This document shows, one piece after another, positions 42,891 to 52,271 of a stretch of 64,000 nt of DNA. The notes below the pieces were generated by a model that did no database searches, had not been told where the DNA came from, and worked only from the letters and a program-made list of their open reading frames with translations. The position numbers and the translations under genes are program-made. The DNA is taken from assembly GCF_029637605.1 (NCBI RefSeq), contig NZ_CP121261.1:5332001-5396000 (forward strand). The letters are read 5' to 3'. Position 1 is the first letter of the stretch, and each line of letters begins with the position of its first letter. This DNA comes from Achromobacter spanius (GTDB lineage: Bacteria; Pseudomonadota; Gammaproteobacteria; Burkholderiales; Burkholderiaceae_B).

Positions 42891-45800
42891 TCAGAACGCC
42901 GTCCAGCCTTCGGAGCAGTCGACCTTGCGCACGGCCTTGCTGCAACTTGGGCAGAAATGAATGTTCGCGCAGGTGATGCCGTACATCACGCACTGCCCGA
43001 TTTCGTCGTTGTATTCGCCGTTCTGGTCGGGCAGGCCGTAGTAGCAGTGGCCTCCTGCGTTGTAGTAGAAGTGCGGCGGGGGGTCCAGCTTTGAATCGTC
43101 CGCCGAGTCGTCCTGAGTGCGCAGGCCGGGCCAGTCGGGGCCGCTGGGCACCATGCCCAGCAAGTGACCCATTTCGTGGGCAAGGGTCTCGGTCAGGTAG
43201 GCCTGCGAGTTGGGCTCGTAGGGGTCCAGCGTCGAGACGAACAGCAGGTTGGTGCCCGTGATGGCAAGGCCCGCGTAGCTGGCGGCCACGGTGTTGAACT
43301 GGATGTTCAGTATGCCGGTCAGCGGCGTGGGCGACACGCGGGTCAGGTCCACCGACACCGACCAGACCGAGCCGTTGCTTTCTCGGATGGGCGTGATCAG
43401 GTGGCGCGGAATCGGAATCGAGCGCTCGGCGCCCGAGGCGTCCGTGTGGATGTAGCGGGCGTGCACCAGCCAGTCGTCGCTGGCGTCGAACTCGTACCAA
43501 AGGCCGGATTGGGTTCGGTCGTCGTTGACGATGGGAACGGTCATGACGCGCCCGCCCGGGCCGGCGGGCACTGGCAGGCGCATGTCGCCGCTGACGCCCG
43601 GCGCGGCCAGGCGGTCGACGTGGCAGACCACCAGCGTATACGGCTCGCGCTGCTTGCCGGCGGAGCTGGCGTAGACGGCGCGGACAGCGTCCATGATGGC
43701 ATGCTGGGACTCGGGGGTGTCAGCGGCGTCAACCGCCGAGCGGCCCCGGAATTGCAGGCGCGGAAGCTGGATCATGTCGATGCCATGCAGCGCGAATTCC
43801 GCGGTGACCGGCGTGACGTCGGCCAGATGATGCGCCGGACGCGCGCTCATGCACATGACTTCCTGGATGTACAGGCGGCGCACGGTCTCGACGCGCTCGG
43901 TCTTGATCAGTTGGCCGCGCTCGTCGCGCACCTCGAACAGGTACAGGTTCAGGCCGGCGGCGGGCAACGCGATGTCGTCCACGATGCGGGTGCCATCGGC
44001 GTTGGTGACGTAGCTGCGCGGGTTGCTGTGCGGTTCCTGATAGCTGGCACGGCGGCCGCGTTCACGGGCGGAGTAGGGGGTGTTGGCCGGGTCGGCCTTC
44101 ACGGTAATGGTGAAGCGGTGCTGGCCGGGGCGGTTGAACTCCACGTGGATGCGCGGGCGGTTCGACTGCCGTTCGGTGGTGGTCAGCGCGTTGCCGTCGT
44201 TCCAGCGTTCGGCAACCTGATCCAGGTTCACATATTGCAGGCGCGCACCGTCCTGGCGGGCGCGATAGGTCGATACGCCGGGAACGACGCGGCCGGAGCC
44301 ATCGGCAGGCGGCGTGCCGCCGGGCAGGTTCGTGCCCTGTGTGCGCGCCACGGGGCCCAGCCCGACCGAGTCCAGCACGTCGCGCGCAATCTGCGGCAGC
44401 GGGGAGTCGGCCACGCCGGGAATCTTCATCAGCACCTCGGCCACCTTGGGCAGCGTCTCGGTGGCCAGCGTGGGCGATTGCAGGATGGCGCCGACTACGC
44501 TCGGTACCGACGACGAAGACAGGCCGGGCATGCTGAGGATGGCGCCTGCCACCGACGGGATGTTGGCTTGCTTGACGTCGGGCAGCGTGAAGAGCGTGTC
44601 CACGGCGGAACTCAGGGCGGCCATGCGGTCGCCGCTGGCGTTCAGCGCCTGCGTCATAACCGGCACGATGGCCGCGCTGACGTTGGCGCTGACACCGCCC
44701 GCTGCAAACGTGGACGCGCTGGATAGCGCGGTGGACGCGGCGCTGGCTTGCTGCGCGAACGTCGCCAGCCCTCCACCGGCCGCGACGGCGGCGATGCCGG
44801 ACGCGCCGGAGCCGCTTGCCGTGGTGGCGGCGGCCGCTGCGCCCGCGCCGCCCACGGCGGAAAGATCCGTGGCGCGGGTGGCGGGTGTGCTGTCGGACAT
44901 GCCCGCCGCGCGCGCGGTAGCGCTGCCCAGGTTCGCGTCCGGCGTGGCGGGGGCGGGGGTGATTGCCGTGCCTGCCGAGGCGGTAGGGGTTGCGGCAGGG
45001 GCTTTGGGGATGGGAGCGTTGGTGGCGGGCGAGGACGGGGCGGCTGAGGGCGACGCGCCGTTGGCGGAGGCGGTGCTGGGCGTTGCCGTCGCGGGAGTGG
45101 TGGATGTAGCGGGTGCGTTGGCCACGCCATTGCCGGATGCGTTGGCCGGTGCGTGGGCTGGCGGGTTGGCCGAAGTGTTGGCCGACGTGCTGGCCGATGC
45201 GTTGCCGGCTGCATTGCCCGCTGTGTCACTGGTCGCATTGGCCGGTGCGCGAGCAGCGCTGCCGGCGGTCTCCGCCGAGGCTCCCGGCGCCGTGCCGCCA
45301 ACGGCGTTGGTCGAGCTTGCGCCCGCTGCGGCGGCTGGCGCGTTGGCACCTGTGCCTGCCGAAGCAGCAGAGGCGGATTCGATTCCGGCCCCACCGGCAA
45401 CCGTAGCGTCTCCGGGCACGGAGGCTGTGGCGGCATTCGCGGGGCCGGAGGCTGCGGCGCTTGCGTCGGCGCTAGTCTGGGCTGCCGAGGGTGAGGCGGC
45501 GGTGGCGACGCTGTTGGTGGAGCCGGTAGCGGCGCTGGTCGTGGCGGTAGTTGTGGCGGTGGTCGAGCCAGCCGCGCTGCTGCCGGAGGCTCCCAGGCCC
45601 GCGCTGGTGGCACCGGCACCGGCTGCACCAGCACCAGCACCTGCACCAGCACCTGCACCAGCACCAGCGGCACCAGCACCAGCGGCACCGACGCCCGCCA
45701 CGCCGGATGCCGCGCTTGCGCCAGTAGAGGCCTGTGTGCCGGGAAGGTTCAGGCCGCCTTCGCCTGAACCGCCGGGCAGGCCCACTCCTTGCGGCAAGGG

Positions 45801-48800
45801 GCTCTGCGAGTTGGAAACGAAGCCAGGTGTTTGCGTCGAGACGCCAGGGGCCAGGGGCGGTGTGTCGCCAGAAAGGCCGCCGGTGGTCGACATGGTGTCG
45901 CTTGATGCCAGCAACGTGCCGGTATCAGGTGTGGCAACGCTTGCTGCGTTAGCAGAGACATTGGCGGAGATATCAGCGGACATATCAGTGGACACACCAC
46001 CGGGCACGTCAGCAGACATACCGGTAGCCGGACCAGCAGACATGCCAGCGGAGCCATCTGCGGAAGTGATCGTCGCCAAGTTCGCGCCGGGGTCCGCGCC
46101 TGTCAGTTGCGCAAGCTTCTCATCGTGCGCCATGCTCGCGGCGGACGACGCCGCCGCGCCGCTTGTGGCGTCGGGTAGGTTGACGCCTTGCAACGTGGCT
46201 GGGGCCTGTGCATCAACGTTGCCCAGGTCGACGGCGCCAGACATCGCGTCGCCAGCAGCGGTCGCCGACGATGCCGCGTTCGCCGCATTGCTGGTTGCAT
46301 TAGCCGCGCTGGCAAAGAATGCGCCTGCGCTAGCCGCCAGGGACGCAAGCACCGTGGTACTGGGCAATCCGGACTCGCTCTGCGCTGCGCGAGCATCGGC
46401 GTGAGCGTCGACTGAAGCCGCGTCTTGCACAACGGGCGTGCCGGGGGCGGTGAAGGACGATGACGAAGGTGTCGTCGCGGCGGTTGTGGGGCTGGCGGCG
46501 TGCGCCGAGCGTGCGGCATGGACGTTTGCCTGGGCGGACGCGGTGTCGGATGTGACGTGGCGCGCGGCAGAGCCGGCCGCGATGCGCTCATCAGCCTGCC
46601 TCGGTTCCGATGGCGCGCGTGTCGTCAGTTCGGCGCTTGCCGTCGCGTGGAACGCAGCCGCAGCCGTATCCGCAACCGCAGTCGCAGTCGCTGCGGTTTC
46701 GCTGGCAACTGAACCGACGGATCCGGTTGGGCTGACGGAAGCCGGGGATGAGGCCGAAGAAGAAGAGGAGTCCGACGCCGAGGAGGCGGCCGACGCAGAA
46801 GGGCGGGTCGAGTCAGGCGCGTTAGCCAAAGCAGGAGAAGCGGCCGACATAGCGGCCGTAGCCGACGTGCCAGATGCTTCAGAAGCGTCGGTGCCGCGCG
46901 CTTGGCCTTGGTCATTCGCGCGCGCGCGCAGCGAGGTGGCCGCGCCTGCCGTAGCGGCGGCGGCGAGCAGGCCATTGCCATTGCCGCTAGCGGAAGCGCT
47001 TGCGAGCATAGCGGGGGCAGACATCGGCGCGTGGTCCGCTGTCGCCGGCGTCGACGCGTCCGTCATCGTGGATAGCGGGTTGTCTTGTGCAGACGCCAAG
47101 GCATCGGGCATGCCCGCGGTGTCTTGCGTGGACCACTGCGAAAAGCCGGTGCCTGCCGTATTGGATGTCGTCGATGCGCTTGCCAAGTCCAGCGTCGTGT
47201 CGGACGCGCTGGCAAGCGTCGTCGCAACCGCGCTGGCATCAGCACCGGAAAGCGAGCCGGCAGGCAAGGCATTGATGGATGCGTCGGCGGGCATAGACGT
47301 CGCGATCTGGTTGGTGCCGATCGTCGGCATGCCGAGGTCTGTCGCCGCAACCGAAGGCGCGGCGGAAGACGCTCCAGCCGCCGCAACCGAAGGCGCAGCG
47401 GAAGCCACTCCAGCCGCCGCAACCGAAGGTGCAGCGGAAGGCGCTCCCGCGCCAGCAACCGATGGTGCGACGGACGCCGAACCTGCTGCGGCAACCGAAG
47501 GCTGAGCCACGGACGCAAGGGGCGATAGGGGGGCATCGGATGATGGCGTCGATGCGGAATCCGCCGTTGCCAGCGGTGATGCGCCAAGCGAACCGGTGGG
47601 AAGTGTATCCACAGCGGCCGCCCCTGCGGAGGGCGTACCCGTAGCGGCATTCGCCGTTGCCTCGCCGGCAGCACTAGCAGTCGCCGTCGGGGACGCTTGC
47701 GCCGCATCGCTTGCGGGCGTCGTGATATCCGAGGGGGCGCTGGCTACGTCCGGTGCCGCGTTGGCGACAGGCGGCGACGCGGATGGGGACGTGCTTGCAA
47801 CCGAAGGTTCTGACGCGACGGCGGACGAGCTGACAGCCGGGTCAGCAGCGGCGGATGTGGCAGATGCAGTAGATGCAGAAGGTGCAGTAGATGCAGCAGA
47901 TGCAGCAGGTGCGGCAGGTGCGGCAGGTGCAGCAGGTGCAGCAGGTGCAGCAGGTGCGGCAGGTGCGGCAGATGTGGAAGACGCGGCAGGTGCGGCAGAT
48001 GCGGTAGTTGGATTAGATGCAGCGGGCGCCTGCGGTGCTTGCTCCGTACCGCCTGTCGCCGCACTCGGTGCATCGGCCGTTGCCGGTGCCGCGCTAGCCA
48101 CGGACGTGGCTTCGGCAGCCGATGCTTGCGAGGCGGCTCCGCCCGCAACAGCGCTTGCGCCAGCGTCTGTGCCAACACCCGAGGCCACACCAGATCCAAC
48201 ACCCGATGCAACACCCGACCCAGCACCCGACCCAGCACCCGACCCCATCCCCGCGAACGTCGCCGCTCCGGAAATCATCTTCGATGCCCCTTCCGGCGCA
48301 ACCGAGGCCAGCATGTCAGTAGCCGCCGGCAGTGCCGCCGACGGGTCCTTGATCAGCGCGGCGGCTTGTGACACCTTGCCGGCCGCTGATGCGGCGGAAT
48401 CGATCATGCCGCTTGCACCCGGGGCCGCCGAGCCAAGCAGCTTGGACGCAGTCGGCAGGGCCGACATGGGATTCGCGGCCAAGGCCTGCGCCTGCGAGAC
48501 CATGCCCATGGTGTTCTTGGCAGTATTGAGCAAACCGCCCATGGCCGGGCTGGTGTTGCCCAGCAAGCCCGGCGCGGCAGACAGCGCGCCCATCGGGTTC
48601 TTGGCCATCCCGGCCAGCGTATTCGCCTGGCCGGCAAGCTGCGACAGCTTGGACGCGGCGCCCGCTGCCGTCTGGCCCAGTTCCGCCAAACCGCTGGGCA
48701 TGATGTCGCCCAGCCCAGCCGTCCCAACGCCAGCAGCAGCACCACCCGCAGCCCCAGCACCGGCAGCACCACCAAAACCCGCCATCAATCCAGCCGCCGC

Positions 48801-51479
48801 CTTCTTGGCGGCAGACGCCATCGCGCCGTCCTTGTGGACCAGTTCCGCGCTGACGATCAGCGGGTCGTCGACGGTGGTGCTGGGCAAGGCGGGCAGGTTG
48901 GCGGCGTCGCTGCCCGGGCCCACGAAGTTGTGCGTGGCGCCCTTGACCGAGAACAGGCCCGGCCCCTTGAATACGATGTCGGCGCCGTCCAGCGTGACGC
49001 TGCCGCCCGCAGCCTGCAAGGTCACGCGCTGGTTACCCAGGATCTCGATGCCTTCGGCCGACGAGGTCACGGTGATGTCCTGGCCTGCCAGCGCTTCCAG
49101 GATGTCGGTGTGCGCGTGCAGCGACACCGGTGCCTGCGCCGAGATGGCGCGAATCGGGCCTTGCTGCGCGAACACGCTGGCCGAGCGCGCCGAGACCGCC
49201 GAATACGTTTGCTGCGCGGCCACGTGCGCGTCCGACTGCGCGGTGGCGTGCAGGTGTTCGCCCGCATGCAGCACGGCGCTGGCGGGGGTGGCCAGGTTCA
49301 GGGAATTTGGCGCGTCGATCAGCAGATGCGGGCCGTTGATGCGTTCAACGGCGGTCGAGTCGGTGCGTTGGCCGTTCGCGGCCTTGCCGGCGGCCTGGCC
49401 GTTGACCTGGGCGGTATAGCGCCCGTCTTGTTCGGGGTCCAGCGCGGCAAGCAGTTCGTCGTAGCCCTCGGCCGCCGCCATCGGGCGTGCCTGATGCTGA
49501 CCGGCGCTGTCATTCAAGCGGCGCGATGCGTCTTGCGCGCCGCGCAGCAGCAGCAAGGCTTCTTGCGCGTCTGCCTGGGTGGATTTGGCTTGTTCGCGCG
49601 CGGTGGCCGACACCAGCATGCCTTGGCCCGAGCGCAACACCGTCCACGCATCTGAGCGCAGTTCAAAGCCCGTGCCGCGCCATGCGCCACGGTTGGCGTC
49701 GTCCAGGTCCTGTTCGACCAGATGGCCCAGCCCAAGTTGGGTGGCGGCGGTGGAGCTGGCCAGCCGCGTGCGCAGCTTGCCGCGCGTGTCGTCAAAGACC
49801 CATTGGTTGCGGCCCGCGCCGTCCAGGCCTTGGCTATGCCATCCGCTCAGCACGCCCGCGTGATTGGTCTCGGCGTTCTCGCCGGCGGACCAGGGCGGAA
49901 GATCGGCGTCGTTATAAAGCTGGCCGGCAACAACTGGCCTGTCGATGTCGCCATCGATAAATTCCACGATGACTTCCGTGCCGCCCCGGGGCAGGTGATG
50001 CGCGCCCCAGTTGGGGCCGGCTTGGGCGCTGGCCACGCGCAGCCAGGTGCCCGAGCGTTCGTCGCCGGGGGCGTTGCCGCTCGCGTCGCCATGCGTGCGA
50101 TGCGGCAGGCCGCCCGTCAGGGGCTTGTCGCCGCGCTGCCAGGGGAATTGCACCTTGACGCGCAGGTCGCGGTCCGACGTGATGGGGGCGTCGTTGGCGC
50201 TGACCACTACGGCGGCCAGGCTCTCGGGGGCAGTGGGGCGGGGGCGCCAGGCGGGGATCAGCGCGGCGGCTTCGGGCTGCGCGGTAAAGCGGTTGCGGTA
50301 GGTGCCGCGTTCCATGTCGGCGGTGTTCAGCACCTGGGTCGCTTGAGCCCCCAGGTTGTTGCTGGCTTCGTGTACGACCTCCAGCACCACATAGCGGTTG
50401 CCGGCCAGTTCATCGACGGCCTGCTTGCTGTCTCCTTCACCGCCACCACTGCCTCCGTCGGCATAGCGTTCATGCTGGGTCATGGTGAACAAGCGGCCGG
50501 GGGCTAAGGAGCGAGCCGTGCCCGCGCCTGCAAACCGGACGATGCGCGATTCATGGGCGCGCAAGGAACGCGCCGCGCTTTGTTCGGCGGCGTCGTCATC
50601 AGCGTAGCGGCCGTGTCCGGCGTAGTCGTAGTCTTCCAGCACCGGCAAGGCTTCCACCTGCACGGGCGAGCGGCTTTGCGCGGCATGCGCGGTCAGCGTG
50701 CGTTCGTTCCAGGCGGCGCGCGCCACGGCGTTGGGGCGCACGGCCTGCGCCGCCGAGAAATGCGTGATGCTGTCGCGGGTTTCGGTGGCGTCGCTGCGAT
50801 GAAAGCGCAGGGGCGACGCCGGGTCTTCGGGGCGCGCCGCGCCCGCGTCGAAGATCACGACGCGATGGCGTGCGCCGCCGCCCGCCGCCTGGCCGTCGTC
50901 TTGTTGATGTTCAAAGCGATACGACAGGCCCGCTTCGGCCAGGATGCGCTGGACGAATTGCAGGTCTGACTCGCGGTACTGCGTGCAGGTCGCAAGCGGG
51001 GGCAGGGTGTCGCTTAGCTCGAACGCAAAGGCCGCCTGCGGATAGTCCGCGAAAATCTCGCTGACGATGTCCTGCACCGACCGGTCCTGATAGATGAAGC
51101 TGTCGCGTCGCAAGGCCAGCGCGGCCAGCCATGGCGCCGCGTGCAGGCGGTAGCGGGCCAGGCCGCCATCAGCGCCCAACGCATCCACGCCTTCGACCAC
51201 GGCATGCCAGCGGCGCATTGAACCGTCCGCCAGCAGCAGGTTGACGCTGATCTCCTTGCCCAGCAAGGACGCCACATCAAGCTCGGCGCTGGCCGCCAGG
51301 CAGTCCAGCGTCAGCGTGAACAGACGCGATACGCCTTCGCGCAACGTCATCTGTTCGGCCACCAATTCAGCATCCAGCGGCGTGCTGACGCGCAACATGC
51401 GCGCTTGTTGCGACAGGGTGGCGATGTTCATCGACGAATAGGTCGAGGCGGTTGACGGGTTCGAAGGCAACGCGTTCAT
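42891..51479 (-). CDS. vgrG: Giant evolved VgrG with Ala/Ser-rich region and C-terminal metalloprotease-like domain
   Basis: The product is 2,862 residues. Residues 1 to about 500 form the VgrG head and OB-fold (QYRESDLQFVQRILAEAGLS, TEVIVEFIDGDIDRPVVAGQ), and DUF2345 with the beta-needle follows to about 860. Residues about 890-2,280 are low-complexity Ala/Ser/Thr/Pro/Gly. A helical repeat of ILSMPGLSSSSVPSVVGAIL type (about 2,300-2,370) leads to a folded C-terminus with HEMGHLLGM (His2768, Glu2769, His2772). Its GGHCYYG (His2811) is a possible third ligand, CVMYG (Met2832) a possible Met-turn, and the last 50 residues contain several Cys. This fits a zinc metalloprotease effector. The start codon overlaps the tssL stop by ATGA. 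Confidence 0.9.
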   Translation of the reverse strand: MNALPSNPSTASTYSSMNIATLSQQARMLRVSTPLDAELVAEQMTLREGVSRLFTLTLDCLAASAELDVASLLGKEISVNLLLADGSMRRWHAVVEGVDALGADGGLARYRLHAAPWLAALALRRDSFIYQDRSVQDIVSEIFADYPQAAFAFELSDTLPPLATCTQYRESDLQFVQRILAEAGLSYRFEHQQDDGQAAGGGARHRVVIFDAGAARPEDPASPLRFHRSDATETRDSITHFSAAQAVRPNAVARAAWNERTLTAHAAQSRSPVQVEALPVLEDYDYAGHGRYADDDAAEQSAARSLRAHESRIVRFAGAGTARSLAPGRLFTMTQHERYADGGSGGGEGDSKQAVDELAGNRYVVLEVVHEASNNLGAQATQVLNTADMERGTYRNRFTAQPEAAALIPAWRPRPTAPESLAAVVVSANDAPITSDRDLRVKVQFPWQRGDKPLTGGLPHRTHGDASGNAPGDERSGTWLRVASAQAGPNWGAHHLPRGGTEVIVEFIDGDIDRPVVAGQLYNDADLPPWSAGENAETNHAGVLSGWHSQGLDGAGRNQWVFDDTRGKLRTRLASSTAATQLGLGHLVEQDLDDANRGAWRGTGFELRSDAWTVLRSGQGMLVSATAREQAKSTQADAQEALLLLRGAQDASRRLNDSAGQHQARPMAAAEGYDELLAALDPEQDGRYTAQVNGQAAGKAANGQRTDSTAVERINGPHLLIDAPNSLNLATPASAVLHAGEHLHATAQSDAHVAAQQTYSAVSARSASVFAQQGPIRAISAQAPVSLHAHTDILEALAGQDITVTSSAEGIEILGNQRVTLQAAGGSVTLDGADIVFKGPGLFSVKGATHNFVGPGSDAANLPALPSTTVDDPLIVSAELVHKDGAMASAAKKAAAGLMAGFGGAAGAGAAGGAAAGVGTAGLGDIMPSGLAELGQTAAGAASKLSQLAGQANTLAGMAKNPMGALSAAPGLLGNTSPAMGGLLNTAKNTMGMVSQAQALAANPMSALPTASKLLGSAAPGASGMIDSAASAAGKVSQAAALIKDPSAALPAATDMLASVAPEGASKMISGAATFAGMGSGAGSGAGSGVASGVGSGVASGVGTDAGASAVAGGAASQASAAEATSVASAAPATADAPSAATGGTEQAPQAPAASNPTTASAAPAASSTSAAPAAPAAPAAPAAPAAPAAPAASAASTAPSASTASATSAAADPAVSSSAVASEPSVASTSPSASPPVANAAPDVASAPSDITTPASDAAQASPTATASAAGEATANAATGTPSAGAAAVDTLPTGSLGASPLATADSASTPSSDAPLSPLASVAQPSVAAAGSASVAPSVAGAGAPSAAPSVAAAGVASAAPSVAAAGASSAAPSVAATDLGMPTIGTNQIATSMPADASINALPAGSLSGADASAVATTLASASDTTLDLASASTTSNTAGTGFSQWSTQDTAGMPDALASAQDNPLSTMTDASTPATADHAPMSAPAMLASASASGNGNGLLAAAATAGAATSLRARANDQGQARGTDASEASGTSATAAMSAASPALANAPDSTRPSASAASSASDSSSSSASSPASVSPTGSVGSVASETAATATAVADTAAAAFHATASAELTTRAPSEPRQADERIAAGSAARHVTSDTASAQANVHAARSAHAASPTTAATTPSSSSFTAPGTPVVQDAASVDAHADARAAQSESGLPSTTVLASLAASAGAFFASAANATSNAANAASSATAAGDAMSGAVDLGNVDAQAPATLQGVNLPDATSGAAASSAASMAHDEKLAQLTGADPGANLATITSADGSAGMSAGPATGMSADVPGGVSTDMSADISANVSANAASVATPDTGTLLASSDTMSTTGGLSGDTPPLAPGVSTQTPGFVSNSQSPLPQGVGLPGGSGEGGLNLPGTQASTGASAASGVAGVGAAGAGAAGAGAGAGAGAGAGAAGAGATSAGLGASGSSAAGSTTATTTATTSAATGSTNSVATAASPSAAQTSADASAAASGPANAATASVPGDATVAGGAGIESASAASAGTGANAPAAAAGASSTNAVGGTAPGASAETAGSAARAPANATSDTAGNAAGNASASTSANTSANPPAHAPANASGNGVANAPATSTTPATATPSTASANGASPSAAPSSPATNAPIPKAPAATPTASAGTAITPAPATPDANLGSATARAAGMSDSTPATRATDLSAVGGAGAAAAATTASGSGASGIAAVAAGGGLATFAQQASAASTALSSASTFAAGGVSANVSAAIVPVMTQALNASGDRMAALSSAVDTLFTLPDVKQANIPSVAGAILSMPGLSSSSVPSVVGAILQSPTLATETLPKVAEVLMKIPGVADSPLPQIARDVLDSVGLGPVARTQGTNLPGGTPPADGSGRVVPGVSTYRARQDGARLQYVNLDQVAERWNDGNALTTTERQSNRPRIHVEFNRPGQHRFTITVKADPANTPYSARERGRRASYQEPHSNPRSYVTNADGTRIVDDIALPAAGLNLYLFEVRDERGQLIKTERVETVRRLYIQEVMCMSARPAHHLADVTPVTAEFALHGIDMIQLPRLQFRGRSAVDAADTPESQHAIMDAVRAVYASSAGKQREPYTLVVCHVDRLAAPGVSGDMRLPVPAGPGGRVMTVPIVNDDRTQSGLWYEFDASDDWLVHARYIHTDASGAERSIPIPRHLITPIRESNGSVWSVSVDLTRVSPTPLTGILNIQFNTVAASYAGLAITGTNLLFVSTLDPYEPNSQAYLTETLAHEMGHLLGMVPSGPDWPGLRTQDDSADDSKLDPPPHFYYNAGGHCYYGLPDQNGEYNDEIGQCVMYGITCANIHFCPSCSKAVRKVDCSEGWTAF
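45609..45696 (-). repeat. Gly-Ala dipeptide repeat within vgrG2
   Basis: CACCAGCAC-type units repeat (gcaccagcacctgcaccagc), encoding a run of alternating Gly and Ala. Confidence 0.8.
47347..47502 (-). repeat. 36-bp tandem repeat within vgrG2
   Basis: GCAACCGAAGG-type units start at 47347, 47383, 47419, 47455 and 47491, exactly 36 bases apart, encoding a 12-residue Ala/Ser/Pro/Val repeat (APSVAAAG core). Confidence 0.9.
47866..48000 (-). repeat. Ala-Ala-Pro triplet repeat within vgrG2
   Basis: Repeated GCAGGTGCA/GCGGCAGGT units (nine-base period) encode a run of Ala-Ala-Pro, followed by Ala/Ser/Thr variants. Confidence 0.85.
48177..48246 (-). repeat. Gly-Ser/Ala repeat within vgrG2
   Basis: ACCCGA(C/T)CCAGC-type 12-base units repeat about five times, encoding Gly-Ser-Gly-Ala/Val. 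Confidence 0.8.
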
Positions 51480-52255
51480 GGCAGCGAGATGGTCAGGTGC
51501 GCGGCGCGGGGACCCAGCTTGACGATGTCGTGGTACGGCGCCATCGCCGTCTGCATTTCAGTGTTCAGGAAGTGGCCCATGCCCAGGAAGGCCAGCAGGC
51601 CCAGCAGGGCGAACACGGTCATGATCGACCACAGCGGCACGTCGCGTTTGAGCGTGTGGGCAACCTTGTCGGGCAGGGGCCAATGCGGCGCGAAGCCGGT
51701 GCGCTTGCCGCGCAGCAGTGCGATCTCGTCGCCCAGCCGCGCCGTCAGGTAGCCCAGCTTTTCCTGGCCTTCGATCAGGTACTTGCCCTGAAAACCCAGC
51801 AGCAGGCACATGTAATAGATCTCTAGCGATTGCAGGCGCGGCGCGCCTTGTGCTCGCAGGTCTTCCAGGCGCGCAAAGAAGTTCTCGCCCGCCAGTTGCT
51901 CGCCGAACAAGGTCAGTTGCAGCGGTTGCAGCATCCAGGCGTCGCGTATCGCGAAGCCGGAATTCAGGACGGTTTCGTCGACGGCGGCGCAGAAGGCGTA
52001 CTTGGTGGCGTAGATGTCTTCCGCCGGAATATCCAGTTTCTTGGCGGCGCGTTCGTAGTCGGCCAGAAACTGCTGCACGCGTGCCGAGAAGGCGGCGGCG
52101 TCGGTGGGTTCCTGCCCGCTCTTGACCAGGAACAGCATCAGGAAGCCGTCGTAGAGCAGGTCCAGCAAAGACTTGGCGGGCCGGCTGGCATGGAATTCGG
52201 CGGCACGTTGAGGCAGCGTTGCGCCGGGCATCAGAGAGGGGGCGTCAGCGGTCAT
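51476..52255 (-). CDS. tssL: T6SS membrane complex protein TssL (DotU/IcmH)
   Basis: The product is 259 residues. The cytoplasmic DotU fold carries KYAFCAAVDETVLNSGFA, LEIYYMCLLLGFQGKYLIEG and a C-terminal TM helix (SIMTVFALLGLLAFLGMG) near residues 210-230. It ends shortly after this helix and so lacks the peptidoglycan-binding extension of larger TssL proteins; the separate OmpA-like protein of the cluster may fill in. It starts 16 bases after the tssK stop and its own stop is overlapped by the vgrG2 start. Confidence 0.95.
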   Translation of the reverse strand: MTADAPSLMPGATLPQRAAEFHASRPAKSLLDLLYDGFLMLFLVKSGQEPTDAAAFSARVQQFLADYERAAKKLDIPAEDIYATKYAFCAAVDETVLNSGFAIRDAWMLQPLQLTLFGEQLAGENFFARLEDLRAQGAPRLQSLEIYYMCLLLGFQGKYLIEGQEKLGYLTARLGDEIALLRGKRTGFAPHWPLPDKVAHTLKRDVPLWSIMTVFALLGLLAFLGMGHFLNTEMQTAMAPYHDIVKLGPRAAHLTISLP

Positions 52256-52271
52256 GGCGATGTCGTTCCTG

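Larger units (their letters stand above)
44650..48820 (-). repeat. About 1,390-residue low-complexity coding region of vgrG2
   Basis: On the minus strand this stretch encodes almost only Ala, Ser, Thr, Pro, Gly and Val with scattered Asp. It is open in frame through all 4.2 kb. Composition of the plus strand gives long shadow frames (for example 47,596-49,419) that are not genes. Confidence 0.85.

Noticed and set aside
44314-49419. Long plus-strand open frames of 500-700 codons opposite vgrG2
   Set aside because: They are caused by the Ala/Ser-rich codon composition of vgrG2 on the other strand, show only Ala/Val/Asp composition, and no start or domain supports them.
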